Source: Enoplosus armatus
Taxonomy: Eukaryota; Chordata; Actinopteri; Centrarchiformes; Enoplosidae
DNA: 64,000 nucleotides
Assembly (NCBI RefSeq): GCF_043641665.1
Contig: NC_092184.1
Location: 22,457,108 to 22,521,107, forward strand
Reading direction: 5' to 3'
Positions 52,061-63,760 of this stretch are shown here, in pieces. The notes under the pieces were generated by a model that saw only the letters and a program-made list of their open reading frames with translations, was not told the DNA's origin and ran no database searches. Positions within the stretch are counted from its first letter, which is position 1; the number at the start of each line of letters is the position of its first letter. The translations under genes were made by a program, and so were the position numbers.

Positions 52061-53867
52061 GGCCTTTTTACACTAAGATAAACATGCTGAGTAGCACATC
52101 TCTTGTTTGTGACTAATAGTCAACTGTCCTTTTAATGAAAATGACATAAGCTAAAAGAATAATGCTAAAAACTATGAAAATAAGTATGTCAAAATGTCAC
52201 TTAATTAATTTTTTTCTTACGTGTAAAATCATTGATTATTTTAGGATTTACAAGGTCCATTTATTTCAGTTGGTGCTCATTTTTTATCTCATGACATTAA
52301 TGCCAAATATGATACTTTAAATTTGCACACAAATGTATTATTGGCAAAAACATGCACAGTGAAAAATGCAAAAGGAGATGATACATTGCTATTTATAGGA
52401 GGAAAGCTTGCACAAAGGCTTCCATTTACCTGTGCAGATTAGCAAATGCATGCCTTTCTTGACTGTCTTTATGGTCTATTATCCAATCACAGGCAATCTC
52501 ATCTTGACAGTGTTTCCAAAAACACCATGAAGCTCCTGTGTGTGAATGCTTGCAGCTCACAGATAAACTGATAACTTGCCAAATGTCTAAATTTTAAAAC
52601 TGAGTCAACAGTGAAGTGCTAATTTTTGTAGTCTATATTTAAAGAGCTGTTGCAGTCGACATATTTTTGTTAATTTAAATCATTTGTCATTCCAGTCAGT
52701 GGGCAGTTGACTAAACTGAATCAAAATGATTTGCCCAAAATATCCCAAGTGTCAAAACAGGATATCAGCCAACAGCAGTCTTTCAGTCTTTGATTGAGAC
52801 AATGCAGCACTCATCTACATAACAGTGGGCAGCGGATGGTCAGCATCAGGGAAAACTAGCATGGCTAGTTTTTGCTATTTTCTGTCAGTCAGGCTGGTCT
52901 TGGACCTGCTGAGCTGTGCCTTGGGGCAGCTCAGGGATGGAAGAACAAGAGCAGGAGGGCTCAAGATGTTTGTAGACAGGAAAATGGAACGGCTTGGATG
53001 GTAAACCCAATGAGACGGACAGCTCATTTACATCACATGTACCTGTACTGTATGCACATCAGCCTGGAGACATGAGGAAGACTGCAGAACTCTGTGCTGC
53101 ACTCAGCCCTGGGCGAAGTTAGCAAAGAAAGTGCCAGAAAAGAAGAAAACAGGGAAAAAAGCATAAAGTAACAGCAACTGTATCAAAACCTGGCCTGTCG
53201 AGTATTTCCTAAAATCAGTGTAGTTTGCTTGTGACTACAATAATTTAGATAGTACGGCTCTATTCTTTGTAGTATCACAATTATGCTATACACATCATAC
53301 TGCAGTGAATTAATGTTTTATCTGGGCGGCACCCTTTACAGTTCTCATTCTGGAAGAGCGGTTGTCTACCGGACATGCTCCAGGAGTGGAGCTGAAGAGC
53401 TGGCGTAAAGCAGAAGTGTGTGCAATAATGAGGCAATGCCTAGCAATGCCGCAGTTTAGTTGGTGAGCTGTTGAGCCGGTCCCATCCCTGTCTCTTAGAT
53501 GTGTCCCTAAAGGGCCACTGTACATGTCACCGACAACATACACTGATGAGTTTGAATATGTGCGCGTGGTAGTGGGTGGTATGGTATGTGTGTGGCATGC
53601 GTATGCATATGTGCACGCTGTATGTACAGTATGTGTGCATATGTCTTTTAGCAGGTGTGTGTGTGTGCTTGCTTGTGATTTAGAGGGTGTGTAATTGTGT
53701 GTGTGTGTTTCTTCTTTGGTCGTGGGAGCTTACAGGCTCTGTGCGCAGAGGTTCCCTAATCCAGTGTTTTGAAATGAGCCCTCCAGCTGTTGTGGGCTTG
53801 AGAGACTGCTGCCTTGGAGGAGGCTTAGGGACGATAAGATGCTGCTATCTTCATTCCTCTAGGACCT

Positions 53868-53871
53868 TTTT

Positions 53872-53930
<59 letters not shown>
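53868..53930. repeat. (CTTT)n tetranucleotide microsatellite
   Basis: About fifteen uninterrupted tandem copies of cttt. On the minus strand it gives Lys-Glu-Arg repeats in two open frames that are not genes. Confidence 0.97.
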
Positions 53931-55813
53931 CTGTCTTTCCTCCCTAATTCTGGCACATTTGAAATCGATGTGTCCATGAGAATAAACACGTACACCAATA
54001 CAATCGCACATTGCGTTAAGGTCGCAACCTTTCGTATGAACTCCCTCCTCTTTGCCGTTAATCCTCCAATAAGAACACAGATTGATTCTGCGCATGAAGT
54101 GAACATTGCGTACACAGAGGATAGAAGAAGATCAGATTACAGTAGTGACCTAAGAGTTTGTTATTTATTATATTTATAATGACGGCCTGAGATTGAAGAT
54201 GTCATGAGGGGATAATGGGAGCTCATTAGCTGCATTGTGACGTACACCCTGAGCAGATTATTATGCTGCTTAATGTACAGCCTTATTATTAAGAGTCACA
54301 GTGAGGAATCATGCTACTGTAAATTATACATATTGACATTCCACTTGAATATAATGTATTTAAGTGAACTTGTTTGCATAATTTTTGGGAAGTCTTTTCA
54401 TGAATATACCTCTTATAAACCATAACTGAGCGGAGCATTTCGAGCGCTCCTATCGCCCCTGTGCCAGCAGTGAGCCTGCAGGGCGTGTGTTGTCTGCCAG
54501 CAGAGGGAAAACGTGGGAAGTCAGCATGTTTCGGACAGACAGAGACGGTGCAACAGGCAGTCTGTCAGCTAGAATATGACGGTGATTTTCAAAAACCAAA
54601 TTCTGCAGATATTACACTTAAAGCCTGAAATTCTTAGCAGATGGAAAATGCCTTATATTTTGTGAGATTTATATTTTGCTGTGCGAGGTGGTCATCGCTT
54701 GCACTTGGCATCTTGCTTGACTCCTACATACCACATAAATTACATGCTGGTGGTTTCTACTATTGGCTTATGTCAAGATCATCATCTTACATTATCACTA
54801 ACAAGGGCAATTCACAGGACATGATCAATTATCTGTAATCATATCAGTGCCATCATCCTCCTCACCGTGTTTAGATAAGATTACTTCCGATTGGGGTTTT
54901 TGTACATGGATACATGCTTGCGGGGGAGATCTAACTTAATTTAGGCTGTAATGTCTTTAGCTGGTCTAGAAATAGGATGCTGCATGTACATATTTGTCTC
55001 TGTGGGTCTGTTATGGCTGGCAGCTGAGCCCGGATGAGGAAAGCTGCTCCTCGGTTCTTTACTTTGAGAAGATACACCTTTGTTGCACAAGGCAACAAGC
55101 TATCATGATTGTTTAGCATGCTGCTGCATGTGCACAGGAATCAGCAAATAGTATCCAAAATAACCATTACTATTCCCACATGTCATGTTCATTTAGCATG
55201 TATTGATACAGGCCGTGTTCCCATGAAAGCAGCAAGAAGCAAGTTGTTTTACGAAATGAATAACTCAAGAGACAGCCTATCGTGTTTCCCCATTTAACTG
55301 CTACATATTTCATGTGATCCTTCACAGTGTGGTCTAGATGTTTGTTTAGCTGCTGAGAGCATTTCCAAACAGGAGCTTGGTTCAGAAATCATGTTTGTTT
55401 CACTGTAAAGATGAAAAGGCAGTGGAGGATGACTATTTGCTTTTTAAAATATTGTACATTTACGTGCACATGGCAGATGTTTTGCTCATTATGACTTGTG
55501 TTTATAGACCTCTCCTCCCTTTGTCTATATGTCTGTCCCTCTGTCTCTATCTATGACTCAGTAACGGCAAGTTTTTCAATATCACTGATGTAGGTGATCT
55601 TTAAGTCAAATAGCCTGCAGAAAGACTTTGAACTTGAAAATCCAGCTTCTCTTACAAATGCAAAGATTTATAAGAGAGAAGGTACAAGATGCATTTGTTG
55701 GGAGTTGTAATTGCTTTGTCTACATGACTGCTCTGCTTTCTCTGCTCTCTTGTTTAACCTTTGTACTGTATGTACTTATGTAGACACTGATCACTGCCTC
55801 CTTCCTCCTGCAG

Positions 55814-55977
55814 TGTGTGTGCGGGCCCTGGATGTGACGGTGTCCCAGAGCAGTATCCAAGTGGCCCGGGGCCAAGCGGCCGTCCTGCCCTGCTCCTTCA
55901 CCACCAGCGCTGCCCTCAACAACCTCAACATCATCTGGATGGTGATACCACTGTCCAATGCCAACCAGCCAGAACAG
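55814..55977 (+). CDS. igsf11: igsf11 coding exon (first half of the V-set Ig domain)
   Basis: This exon encodes the N-terminal half of the V-type immunoglobulin domain of IGSF11 (BT-IgSF/VSIG3), a single-pass adhesion protein of the CTX/CAR family. IGSF11 mediates homophilic cell contact in brain, testis and pigment cells. The exon follows a pyrimidine-rich acceptor (cctccttcctcctgcag) and ends at donor gtacag. It enters in phase 1: two bases complete a codon begun in an upstream exon. It leaves in phase 0 after 54 full codons. Diagnostic stretches are [27 protein letters not shown] and [10 protein letters not shown], which match my memory of vertebrate IGSF11 far better than CLMP, CXADR or ESAM. 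The first Ig-fold cysteine codon is at 55891 and the core tryptophan at 55936. The frame stays open into both introns, so the splice sites define the ends. An extra Cys codon lies two residues into the exon, near the expected signal-peptidase site. Confidence 0.93.
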
Positions 55978-56996
55978 GTACAGTGTACATCACTTACGCA
56001 CCCACGCAATCATAGTGACAGAGCATTCATTTAGCTTCTTCAGCAAGGAAGCATTCATAGTCAGTGCTGAATTAAAGGACTGGTGCTAAACATATTCTTG
56101 ATATTTGGACCCAGCAGACAGAGTTCTGCAACCCAATTTGATTTTTGTTAACCATGATGAGAATACTGCTGGAACATTTGTGTTGTATGTAGTTGTTACC
56201 CAGCGAGAGACGCTAAACAGCCACTGTTAAGGTACTTGCTGAGATGTGTACTGTACTACTGAGATGCATCTAACTTATGTTCTAATGCAACATTACTGTA
56301 TACGCATCATGTGGATGTCTGCTTCCCAACACCAACTTTACAGTCAAAGCAGGTACACAAGACGTAGTCTGTACGAAGGTGTGCTCAGATACAGCGCAAA
56401 GAGAATTTCAGAGGTTGCACAAATGCATAGAAAGTCAATGGAACAATCCATAGAGAGGGGAATAGACACAGATTGAGATAAGTGGCCCAAATTAAGACAA
56501 GGATGGTGATGATCATTAAAGAAGACATATGCCAACGTACCATATATATTTGCACATGTACGCCAAATATGCAGTGTGCAAAAATACTGACTGCAAAAGT
56601 GCTACGCAAAGACACAAAATTTCTCTTTCCGGTGCATCTGAACGCACCTTAAGGATATTAGCTATGTAGATATTAGATGTGACATAGACGCAGTAGTAAG
56701 CTTAAGGTGTGTCCATAGTCTATAACTCTATCACTTTCTAAGTTGCACTGTAGTCTGCAAGATGACAATGTCATGTGGCACTTTTAAACTACATTTAAAT
56801 CAATGCATCTACTGTACCACAAAGAGCATCCTGAAGCTCATTTTGCTGTTGTGAATTTGTTGACAAAAAAAAAACATGCATGATTTAGACTTCAGTTCTT
56901 TTCTTTAGTTGCCTTATTGGCGTTCATTTTGTCTCACTGGCTTCTCATCATCGTCCCTTCCTGGCTTGCGTCTCTCATTTTCTTTTCCGTTTTTTT

Positions 56997-57027
56997 CTCA
57001 CCTTCCCTTCCTCCCTCTCTCTCTCTG

Positions 57028-57060
<33 letters not shown>

Positions 57061-57064
57061 TCCT
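56997..57064. repeat. CT-rich repeat (CTCTGT/CT units)
   Basis: Repeated ctctct and ctctgt units within the igsf11 intron. Confidence 0.8.
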
Positions 57065-57246
57065 CACCCCTTGCGGGACTTCTGTGATTCCATTTGAGTT
57101 GTTTAACATGCAGCTGCAGGCCGTACAAGCTCACCTGCCTCCCTTCACTTTGAACCTCGGCGCTGGTCGGCCGTCCAAATAATACAATCATCTTCTGCAC
57201 TAATTACCTCACGCCCACGACAGGCTCTATATCGCAGCTGTTCTCA

Positions 57247-57299
57247 CCACACACACATACACACAAACACACACACACACACACACTGGCACACACACA
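57247..57299. repeat. imperfect (CA)n microsatellite
   Basis: a/c alternation with several interruptions inside the igsf11 intron. Confidence 0.9.
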
Positions 57300-58550
57300 A
57301 ACTGGCATTAGACAGACTGCTGGTCGAAATGCAGTGCAGATCCACATGCATACATGCAGGGCTTATATATATTTACTGGCTTCACACATACATGCATGCA
57401 GAGTGCACAGTAAAAGTCTGAAAACTGACATGCATGTTTCCAGACATCCACAAATGCACACACATCACAGAGTAATGCTCCCATATGCACACATGTGGCT
57501 TTTACTGTTGTCTTCACACACACGTACCTTCAAAGAAACTAGAAACAACAGCGAGCACAAACACGTATAGGCACTTACTCATGGATGGATGCATGTGACT
57601 TTTAGATACCAGGTGAGCGATGATGGGAGCTGATACATGTAGAGGGCTGCATAATATTCATTGTGTTTTCACGCCATGCCTTCACACTGTGTTGCATCAC
57701 ACATGAAATGTACGTGGTAAGGCCCATATAGATGTTTACTGTGGAACTGTGGGTACAAGCAAAGTGATGCACAAGTTTCTTTTTTATGTGCACACACAGT
57801 GAAACACACGATCCACGCAGCCACACACAAGTGGAAACTGAACTACTGTGTGAACTACAGTTCTGCAATCAGGTGGTGTGCGTGAATTTGGTGAACTGTC
57901 TAAAAAGTAAGTGATGAAATAAAGTGCTGCGTGGGGCGACAGTGCAAGTACAAAGTCATTTTAGAGGAAGAGAATGTCATAAATGATTACAGTTGATGCT
58001 AAAAGCCATTAAGAATTACTGAACAGAACTCTGTACACTTGCACACCCTCATAACCTGCGTTAGCATTTTAGCAAGTGTACTTTGACCACTTAGATCTCT
58101 GTCTCTCTGCTCAAATTTCAATACCATGTTCAGATAACAAGAGGCGATGCAACTTATTTAGCCCTGTTTGAGGGCAACACATTTGCTGGCTTCTCTCACA
58201 TCGCTGTAGCTCATATTAATCCGGTCGTATGTTTCCGTGATGCTTTGACTTGCCGTGCTGTTTGAGACTTTACCCTGTGGTTTACAGCCTGAAGCCTACA
58301 TGGTTGACTCCACATTATAGGCTGTATAACTTAATTAGTCCAGTATAAACTTCATATATTATGTTGATGAGCGGAGAAAGTGTGCCAGCCTGGTGCATCT
58401 AGAGTCTGTTTAGACAGTTGATCTCTGATGTAATTTAATACTGGGCATTGACCATATAACACATTACCCATTTAATTTGGCTTTAATAATCTTTAAATAC
58501 AAACTTTGGCTGACGTGAGGCATCCATGCTTGTTTGGTTTTCAGGTACTT

Positions 58551-58640
58551 CAAGACAGATATGAGAGTGGTGTCAATCTTCTCATCTAACTCGTGGCAAG
58601 AAAGGGAATATGTGTATTTGTAGAGTTTTCCAGGCGTGAT
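58551..58640. mobile_element. foldback MITE-like repeat, copy D (terminal fragment)
   Basis: Carries agatatgagagtggtgtcaa, then cttctcatctaactcgtggc, then aagaaagggaatatg. These match the right arms of copies B and A and the left arm of copy C. Only this arm is present, within the igsf11 intron. Confidence 0.65.
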
Positions 58641-59091
58641 TATGACTTGGATATTGACGTAAAAACTGTTTACAAGTCAGAAACTTGTAGGAGGAATAAA
58701 GGACCAATAAAGGGACATACTTTATATTTTATAACAGCTTTGCATATATTATTAATTCCATTTTTATGAAGCTGCCACCATTGTAAGTTTTACAACAAAG
58801 TATTTATTAGTATAAAATGTATGCATTGACTTTGTAATGCTCAAAGAAATGACATGACGCTCAACCTTGAATCTCTGTCTAAACTTCCGCCTTGCTGTGG
58901 TCGTGGTCCTGTCTGTTCACTCTGATCACCTGACAAACTGAGCTCCAGATTACAACATGTAGACATGCAGCTCAGAGGAGTGTTCGTGTGTGTTTGGGTG
59001 TTTTCTGTGCATATAATCTGTCCATCACGGTGTTGTTGTGATCAGAGGTCCCGACCTTTTTATTTTGGCTAGGTGTGAGATAATCCTGATA

Positions 59092-59119
59092 AACACACAC
59101 ACACACACACACACACACA
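59092..59119. repeat. (CA)n microsatellite
   Basis: About 28 bases of a/c alternation in the igsf11 intron. Confidence 0.95.
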
Positions 59120-60699
59120 ACTAGACAGTGCTTTTATGTTTGCAAGCCGTGGTTTACTCTCTCTAAACTGTTTGCTGGATATGTGTGTTATTTATGCTCT
59201 AATAAAAGCTCCAGGTTCACTCTCCTCTCACACCACCTGTGAAACAAATTCCTGAAACTTGTAGTTGCAATCATTAAAACAGTTGATATATCAAAAATAT
59301 ATACCCTACACTTTGGAGACATTCCTTCAACGTGGTGAGCCGTGGCAGTTTAATATTGTCAGAGTTGCCTGAAATCATTTAAAATCCAATTTTTATACGT
59401 ATTCTTTATTGTACCTTACTTGCTCTAGTTGAAGACATAAATCTGTTGAGAAAGTTTCATCACTGTGGGACTGATGAAAACTTTTTGCATTGCTTTTGTC
59501 ACTGTATCATTTCTAAATGAATTTCAGTCTGAAAAAAAAAAAATTAAATATGTTTCCATAAATTCCTGGAAAGGGATTTTTGTAACTCAAATGATAAAAG
59601 TTGTGCAGTTTCAGTGAAGTGAGGTTCTGGTGAAATTGAGGTCATAGAGAATCTGTGGTGCAGAAATGATGTTAATCTGTAATTGAGAACATCTGTCGTA
59701 GTATTTTAGATGACCAGATTCAGATCCTTATCTGCGCCTAACAATCTGCCAGAGGATAGATCAAATAGACGCTGCATTCACGCACCCTCAAATGTTCCCT
59801 TTTTCAACACTTCTTCAACCCTGCCTAAACAATTTTAGCTGGACATATCAAAGGAAATGAACAAGGAGCCATTTCAGAAAAAGTAACTCCTCCCTGTGGA
59901 GGGGCTGAGGAGAGGTTACTACAATTCTCAGACTCTCTCATATACAATAATGTGATACCTTTCATCGATCAGCACAGAGGAAATTCTTTTTTTATTTGCT
60001 CGCCCACCTCCAGGGACATCAGCATGCAGAGTCAGCGTCTTTTTCACGGGTGGTGTCTTTCTTAAGGACACCCGGATCAATCACACCCATGGTAACATTG
60101 CACGCCTTAACCTCCTGGATCAAATGTGGCTAATCTCCCACTGACTGAAATTGATTCAGACTTTTCTGACACCAAAATATACTGTAAGCGTACAGTAGAT
60201 GAGTTGATCAAAGTCTACTGACGGAAGGCGTGCTATGAAACTGAACTTTCAGGGACTTGAAAGTTGCTCAAGAAAGTTTAGCCATCACAGTGATCAATTT
60301 GTAACCTTTTGTTTAATTGTGATTGGTTATGATAGTGTAAAAACTCAATGTTCGTAAGGACGTGTTGTACAGTATCTTCAGACATTCTTTGCGTGTATGT
60401 TAAATACTTGTCTTCTGGATGTGATCCTCTGACAACATAGCAAAAGGACGCAATGTTTTTGGACAGCTGTCATCAATTCTCAGATGTTGGACCACCCTTA
60501 TACCCCTCCCCCTAACCACTACCTACCCTGACGTTGCACATTGAGCAACATGGCTGATATCAGACTTATTCATGGACATACTACATTGGTATTGGTATTT
60601 ACCACAGTATCAATGGATCAATTATAATCCTACTTTTACTCCCATTGTTGTATTTTGTATTTCTACCAAACTTTCTCTTCATTTTCTGTAAATGTCTTT

Positions 60700-60925
60700 T
60701 CCCCACCTATGCCTCCTATTCCACCCCCAGCTGTCTGAGGAGATGGTATTTCTCTTTGAAGCTCCTCTCCTGAGGGTCCTTCCATTTTTCTCTTTAAGTA
60801 AAACAAAAGATTTTTCTTTTTGTTTGAGTTTGGTTGGAAACTGTTGCCAATGTAGACCTGAAAAACCCCTTGAGACATCATGCTGGGCTACACAAATAAA
60901 CTTGGCCTGACTTGACTTGACCAAG
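60700..60925 (+). mobile_element. possible LINE/SINE 3'-tail fragment
   Basis: The end, gaaaaaccccttgagacatc, then ctgggctacacaaataaact, then tggcctgacttgacttgac, resembles the 3' terminus and tail repeat of non-LTR elements recalled from teleosts (cttgag, gctataaataaa, then a short tandem tail). The upstream part is T-rich with no coding remnant. Ends are approximate. Confidence 0.4.
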
Positions 60926-61993
60926 CGCTCCCAAGCAATGATAACTGGAACTAAAACACAACTTGTACACATAGTATATATAGTACGCATTATGTAGTTC
61001 ATGAGCTAATCATGCAAAACCAGTGCTAGTGAAATGGATCTGGGCCCATATTGTTCCGAACATGTCTCAGAGGATATAAAGAGATAACAGTGGCAGCTTA
61101 CAGTCAGTAAATTGGGGGAAGGCTGTGGGGGTTTATAGGTTTATTCAGGCTTTACTGAGGCGATGGCAGTGTCCCTCGTGTCTGGGGCCAACAGGGTCCT
61201 TAGGGTCAGGCAGAAGTAGGTTATGGTCATGAGACTGGTTCACTGACGGACAATATAAAAAGGTTTACTGTGTGCATCCAGTTGTGGCTCACACTCACAG
61301 GGTAGGCTGTAGGACAGGAGAACGGGATGTAGTTAGAGTGTGAGTGAATGCTTGTGCTGTATGTGTGTGTAGGATTTTTGGAGGGTAATGATGTAGCAGA
61401 GGTTTACCGCTGGGCCAGCAGTGGGACGTCTAGCTAGTCCAGCAAGAGTTCTTAGTGCCGTCCGCCATCTGAGTGACAGCCATGACCTCTTTTCTCCCTG
61501 CGCACAGCTACAAAGCCAACCAGGTCTCGCGAGAGGATGAGGTGATTTATACACACACACATAGATATGGATCAACACAGTGGACAGAGACACAAGGCCT
61601 GGGAAATATGTGACATGTGTTAAGCTGGAAAATACACACACAGAGTACACATTTATCTGTCCATAACAGTGTTTTTTGACACACAGTACGGACCTTGATT
61701 TATTCCCTTTTGTTGCTTGTTGTTACTAAAAACCCACAGGAACAAAAGAAAAGCAGGGACAGGTGTAAGATGCACCACAGTTCAGGGCCTGCTTTAATCC
61801 TCTGCTCACTCATGCACACACACCAACACGCACGCACGGTGTGTGTTGCGTGTTGTGAGGCCGATTGATTGGATCACTTTCACCGAGCATGCAGATTATA
61901 TTGTTAGGTCATCAGGAGTGTAGAGACAGGTCATACCGGTGCCGTCTGTTAGAAAGGGAAACAGAGAGGTAGGCAGAGACAGACCGACAGAAA

Positions 61994-62010
61994 GGGGGGG
62001 GGGGGGGGGG
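61994..62010 (+). repeat. G homopolymer (17)
   Basis: Seventeen consecutive g in a purine-rich context within the igsf11 intron; its length is unreliable in most sequencing data. Confidence 0.9.
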
Positions 62011-62153
62011 ATTTGACAGGGAAAAAGTGGAAAGACAAAATGTAAGTGAGACCACACAGTTATTAAACTGAGATACAGTCTGTGTCTGAAAAATTACACA
62101 CACTTGCACACACAACTGCTACACTCCTCAAGAGTAAATGAATACACACTGAA

Positions 62154-62172
62154 ACACACACACACACACACA
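62154..62172. repeat. short (CA)n microsatellite
   Basis: About 19 bases of a/c alternation, followed by scattered imperfect CA units at 62330-62405. Confidence 0.9.
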
Positions 62173-62964
62173 GAAGATGCAGTCGCAGGCTCTCATCACA
62201 GCTGAGGAGCTGCCTATTCATCTGCACATAAGAGGACAAAGCGAGCGTGCTGCACTCAGGAAATTGCAGCCGCGCAATTTACAACCGTTAAACAGCGGTG
62301 GAGGACACAGCCACATACACAGAACTATCACTCTCGCACATACACACACAATCACACACACACACTACTGCACTTTCATCAGAACTATCACACACACGCA
62401 TACACACTGGTGCTGGTTGTTTCCCTGCCTGGGTCTTTGAACAGTTCAATGAGGGCTCTTTTCACCAAAGTGAATAGCCCCTCTGATTCCCCTCCACGCT
62501 CTGTGTGTGCGTGCGAGCGCGTGTCTTGTGTGTGAGTTGGTGAGCGCGCGTGTGTGTGTGTGAGTGCCAGACTTGTGTGCACATACCATGAGTTCGCGTG
62601 TGTCCTCTTCATCTTTTGTGTGGGCCCAGCTGAGGGGTGAGAGCTGTTTTGCATGTGGCCCGGCCTCACAAACGAGCTGTTCAGCCCGAGTTTAAGGCCT
62701 GAGGGAAGCTTCTGACCAAATTGGTCCTTCGTTGCTCTTTAATTTGGACCTGAGACAAGCTCACCTCAACCTGAAGGTGCGAATTCACCCTTACACCCGT
62801 GTTCTCCCTGTGATTATTCTCAAAGGTCACTGATGTAATGATAAAGGGCCGGGTTTTGGTTCAATTTCTCGCTGGATTTGCTTCCATGTGGCATTGCTAC
62901 TGTTGGATTCATCAGATTGCAGTTTATTTGTTTCCAAGTTAAAATGTTTTCAATTATGCATACC

Positions 62965-63005
62965 ATTTAGTGCATGCTTTTATCCCGAAGAGGCTTATAG
63001 TACCA
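62965..63005. mobile_element. short fragment of a common fish repeat
   Basis: tgcatgcttttatcccgaag followed by aggcttatagta resembles a dispersed teleost motif (cttttatcc, aaagcgacttacag) known to me from memory. Only about 40 bases match, so this is tentative. Confidence 0.3.
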
Positions 63006-63552
63006 TGAAAGCATACTTTTAGTATGTACTCCTTACCGTGGAATCTATTCACTGGGCCAGAAAGGACCACTTACAAATAAAAGGTTTTTTGTCTGTCTGT
63101 TTGTTTGTTTGTTTCTGAGGACATGACAGCCTGCTCACTCCTTTACTTTCTCTGTCCACTGTCGAGCTATTTTTCAGCCTCTTAGTAGAACTGGGTCTCC
63201 CTCTAGTGAGCGATATTTGTAACAGGCCACTAGAGTAAAAAAAGTATGCAGATCCTCAGAATGACAAAAGGCATTAAGTTCGAATGACTAAATGATAAAT
63301 ATAGATCTACCATCTACTTTCCTTCCTTTGACAACAGGAGCAGTTTTTCTTGTAGGATTAAAAATCCCTGAGTTGCTGATTCTCAATTCAATTTATTTAT
63401 CTTTTCTTTTTCCCCACATTTTTTCCTCTGACCTCTTTGTCACCAATGTCCCCATTCCCACCCTTTCCCATTTACTTCTCTATTTTACCAATTAATTTCC
63501 TTTAACTGTCTATCCTGTTCCACATCCACTACCTTTTGACATCCCATCCCAG

Positions 63553-63760
63553 GTGATAATTTACCAGGGCGGCCAGGTGTTCAGCCTCGCCAACCACCTC
63601 AATGGCCGTGTGGGCTTCGTGGCCACCATGCCAAGTACAAGTGCCTCCATCTTCATCAACAACACCCAGCTGTCCGACACTGGGACCTACCAGTGCCTGG
63701 TCAACAACCTCCCAGACAGAGGGGGGCGCAACATCGGCGTCATAGGGCTCACCGTGTTGG
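63553..63760 (+). CDS. igsf11: igsf11 coding exon (second half of the V-set Ig domain)
   Basis: This exon completes the V-set domain begun at 55814-55977. It starts after acceptor catcccag with GTG ATA ATT (V-I-I-Y-Q-G-G) and joins the previous exon in phase 0. It ends in phase 1 at donor gtaact, the usual phase for an exon closing an Ig domain. The second Ig cysteine (codon at 63694) sits in the canonical D-x-G-x-Y-x-C motif (SDTGTYQC). It is followed by [14 protein letters not shown] and the G-strand GLTVL. An N-glycosylation sequon (N-N-T, 63658-63666) precedes strand F. The sequence [19 protein letters not shown] is characteristic of IGSF11 in family memory. The exon is visibly richer in G+C than the surrounding intron. 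A stop follows a few codons past the donor if the intron is read through, so splicing is required. The C2 domain, transmembrane and PDZ-binding tail exons must lie beyond 64000. Confidence 0.94.

Larger units (their letters stand above)
50222..55813. other. non-coding stretch immediately upstream of the igsf11 V-set exon
   Basis: This is probably the 3' part of igsf11 intron 1. No signal-peptide exon with a matching phase 1 donor was identified. It contains inverted GT and CA arms (51402-51629), a CT-rich tract (51818-52060), a CTTT repeat (53868-53930) and repeat-free sequence at 54180-54430. It ends in the acceptor used by the exon at 55814. Confidence 0.65.
55978..63552 (+). other. igsf11: igsf11 intron between the two V-set exons (7,575 bp)
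   Basis: This is a GT-AG intron in phase 0 splitting the V-set domain after N-Q-P-E-Q. It begins gtacagtgta and ends ccatcccag. It contains no additional exon that I can support. It holds CA microsatellites near 57247, 59092 and 62154, a CT-rich tract near 56997-57064, and a G17 run at 61994-62010. It also holds a partial foldback MITE copy near 58551 and a LINE/SINE 3'-tail-like stretch near 60700-60925. No open frame in it resembles a known protein. Confidence 0.9.

Noticed and set aside
51685..52116. 143-codon plus-strand frame
   Set aside because: Also a CT-rich tract artefact with no conserved motif or splice context.
53825..54115. Minus-strand frames with Lys-Glu-Arg repeats
   Set aside because: Direct translation of the CTTT microsatellite.
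55724..55783. Short frame [10 protein letters not shown]... just upstream of the igsf11 exon, resembling a signal peptide
   Set aside because: It is in a different frame from the exon and hits a stop at 55781. The only nearby GT would give an intron of about 50 bases with the wrong phase. Most likely chance hydrophobicity from a CT-rich acceptor region.
55711..56034. Single open frame spanning the igsf11 exon
   Set aside because: It includes intron on both sides and its first codon is TTG. The splice sites at 55814 and 55977 define the real exon.
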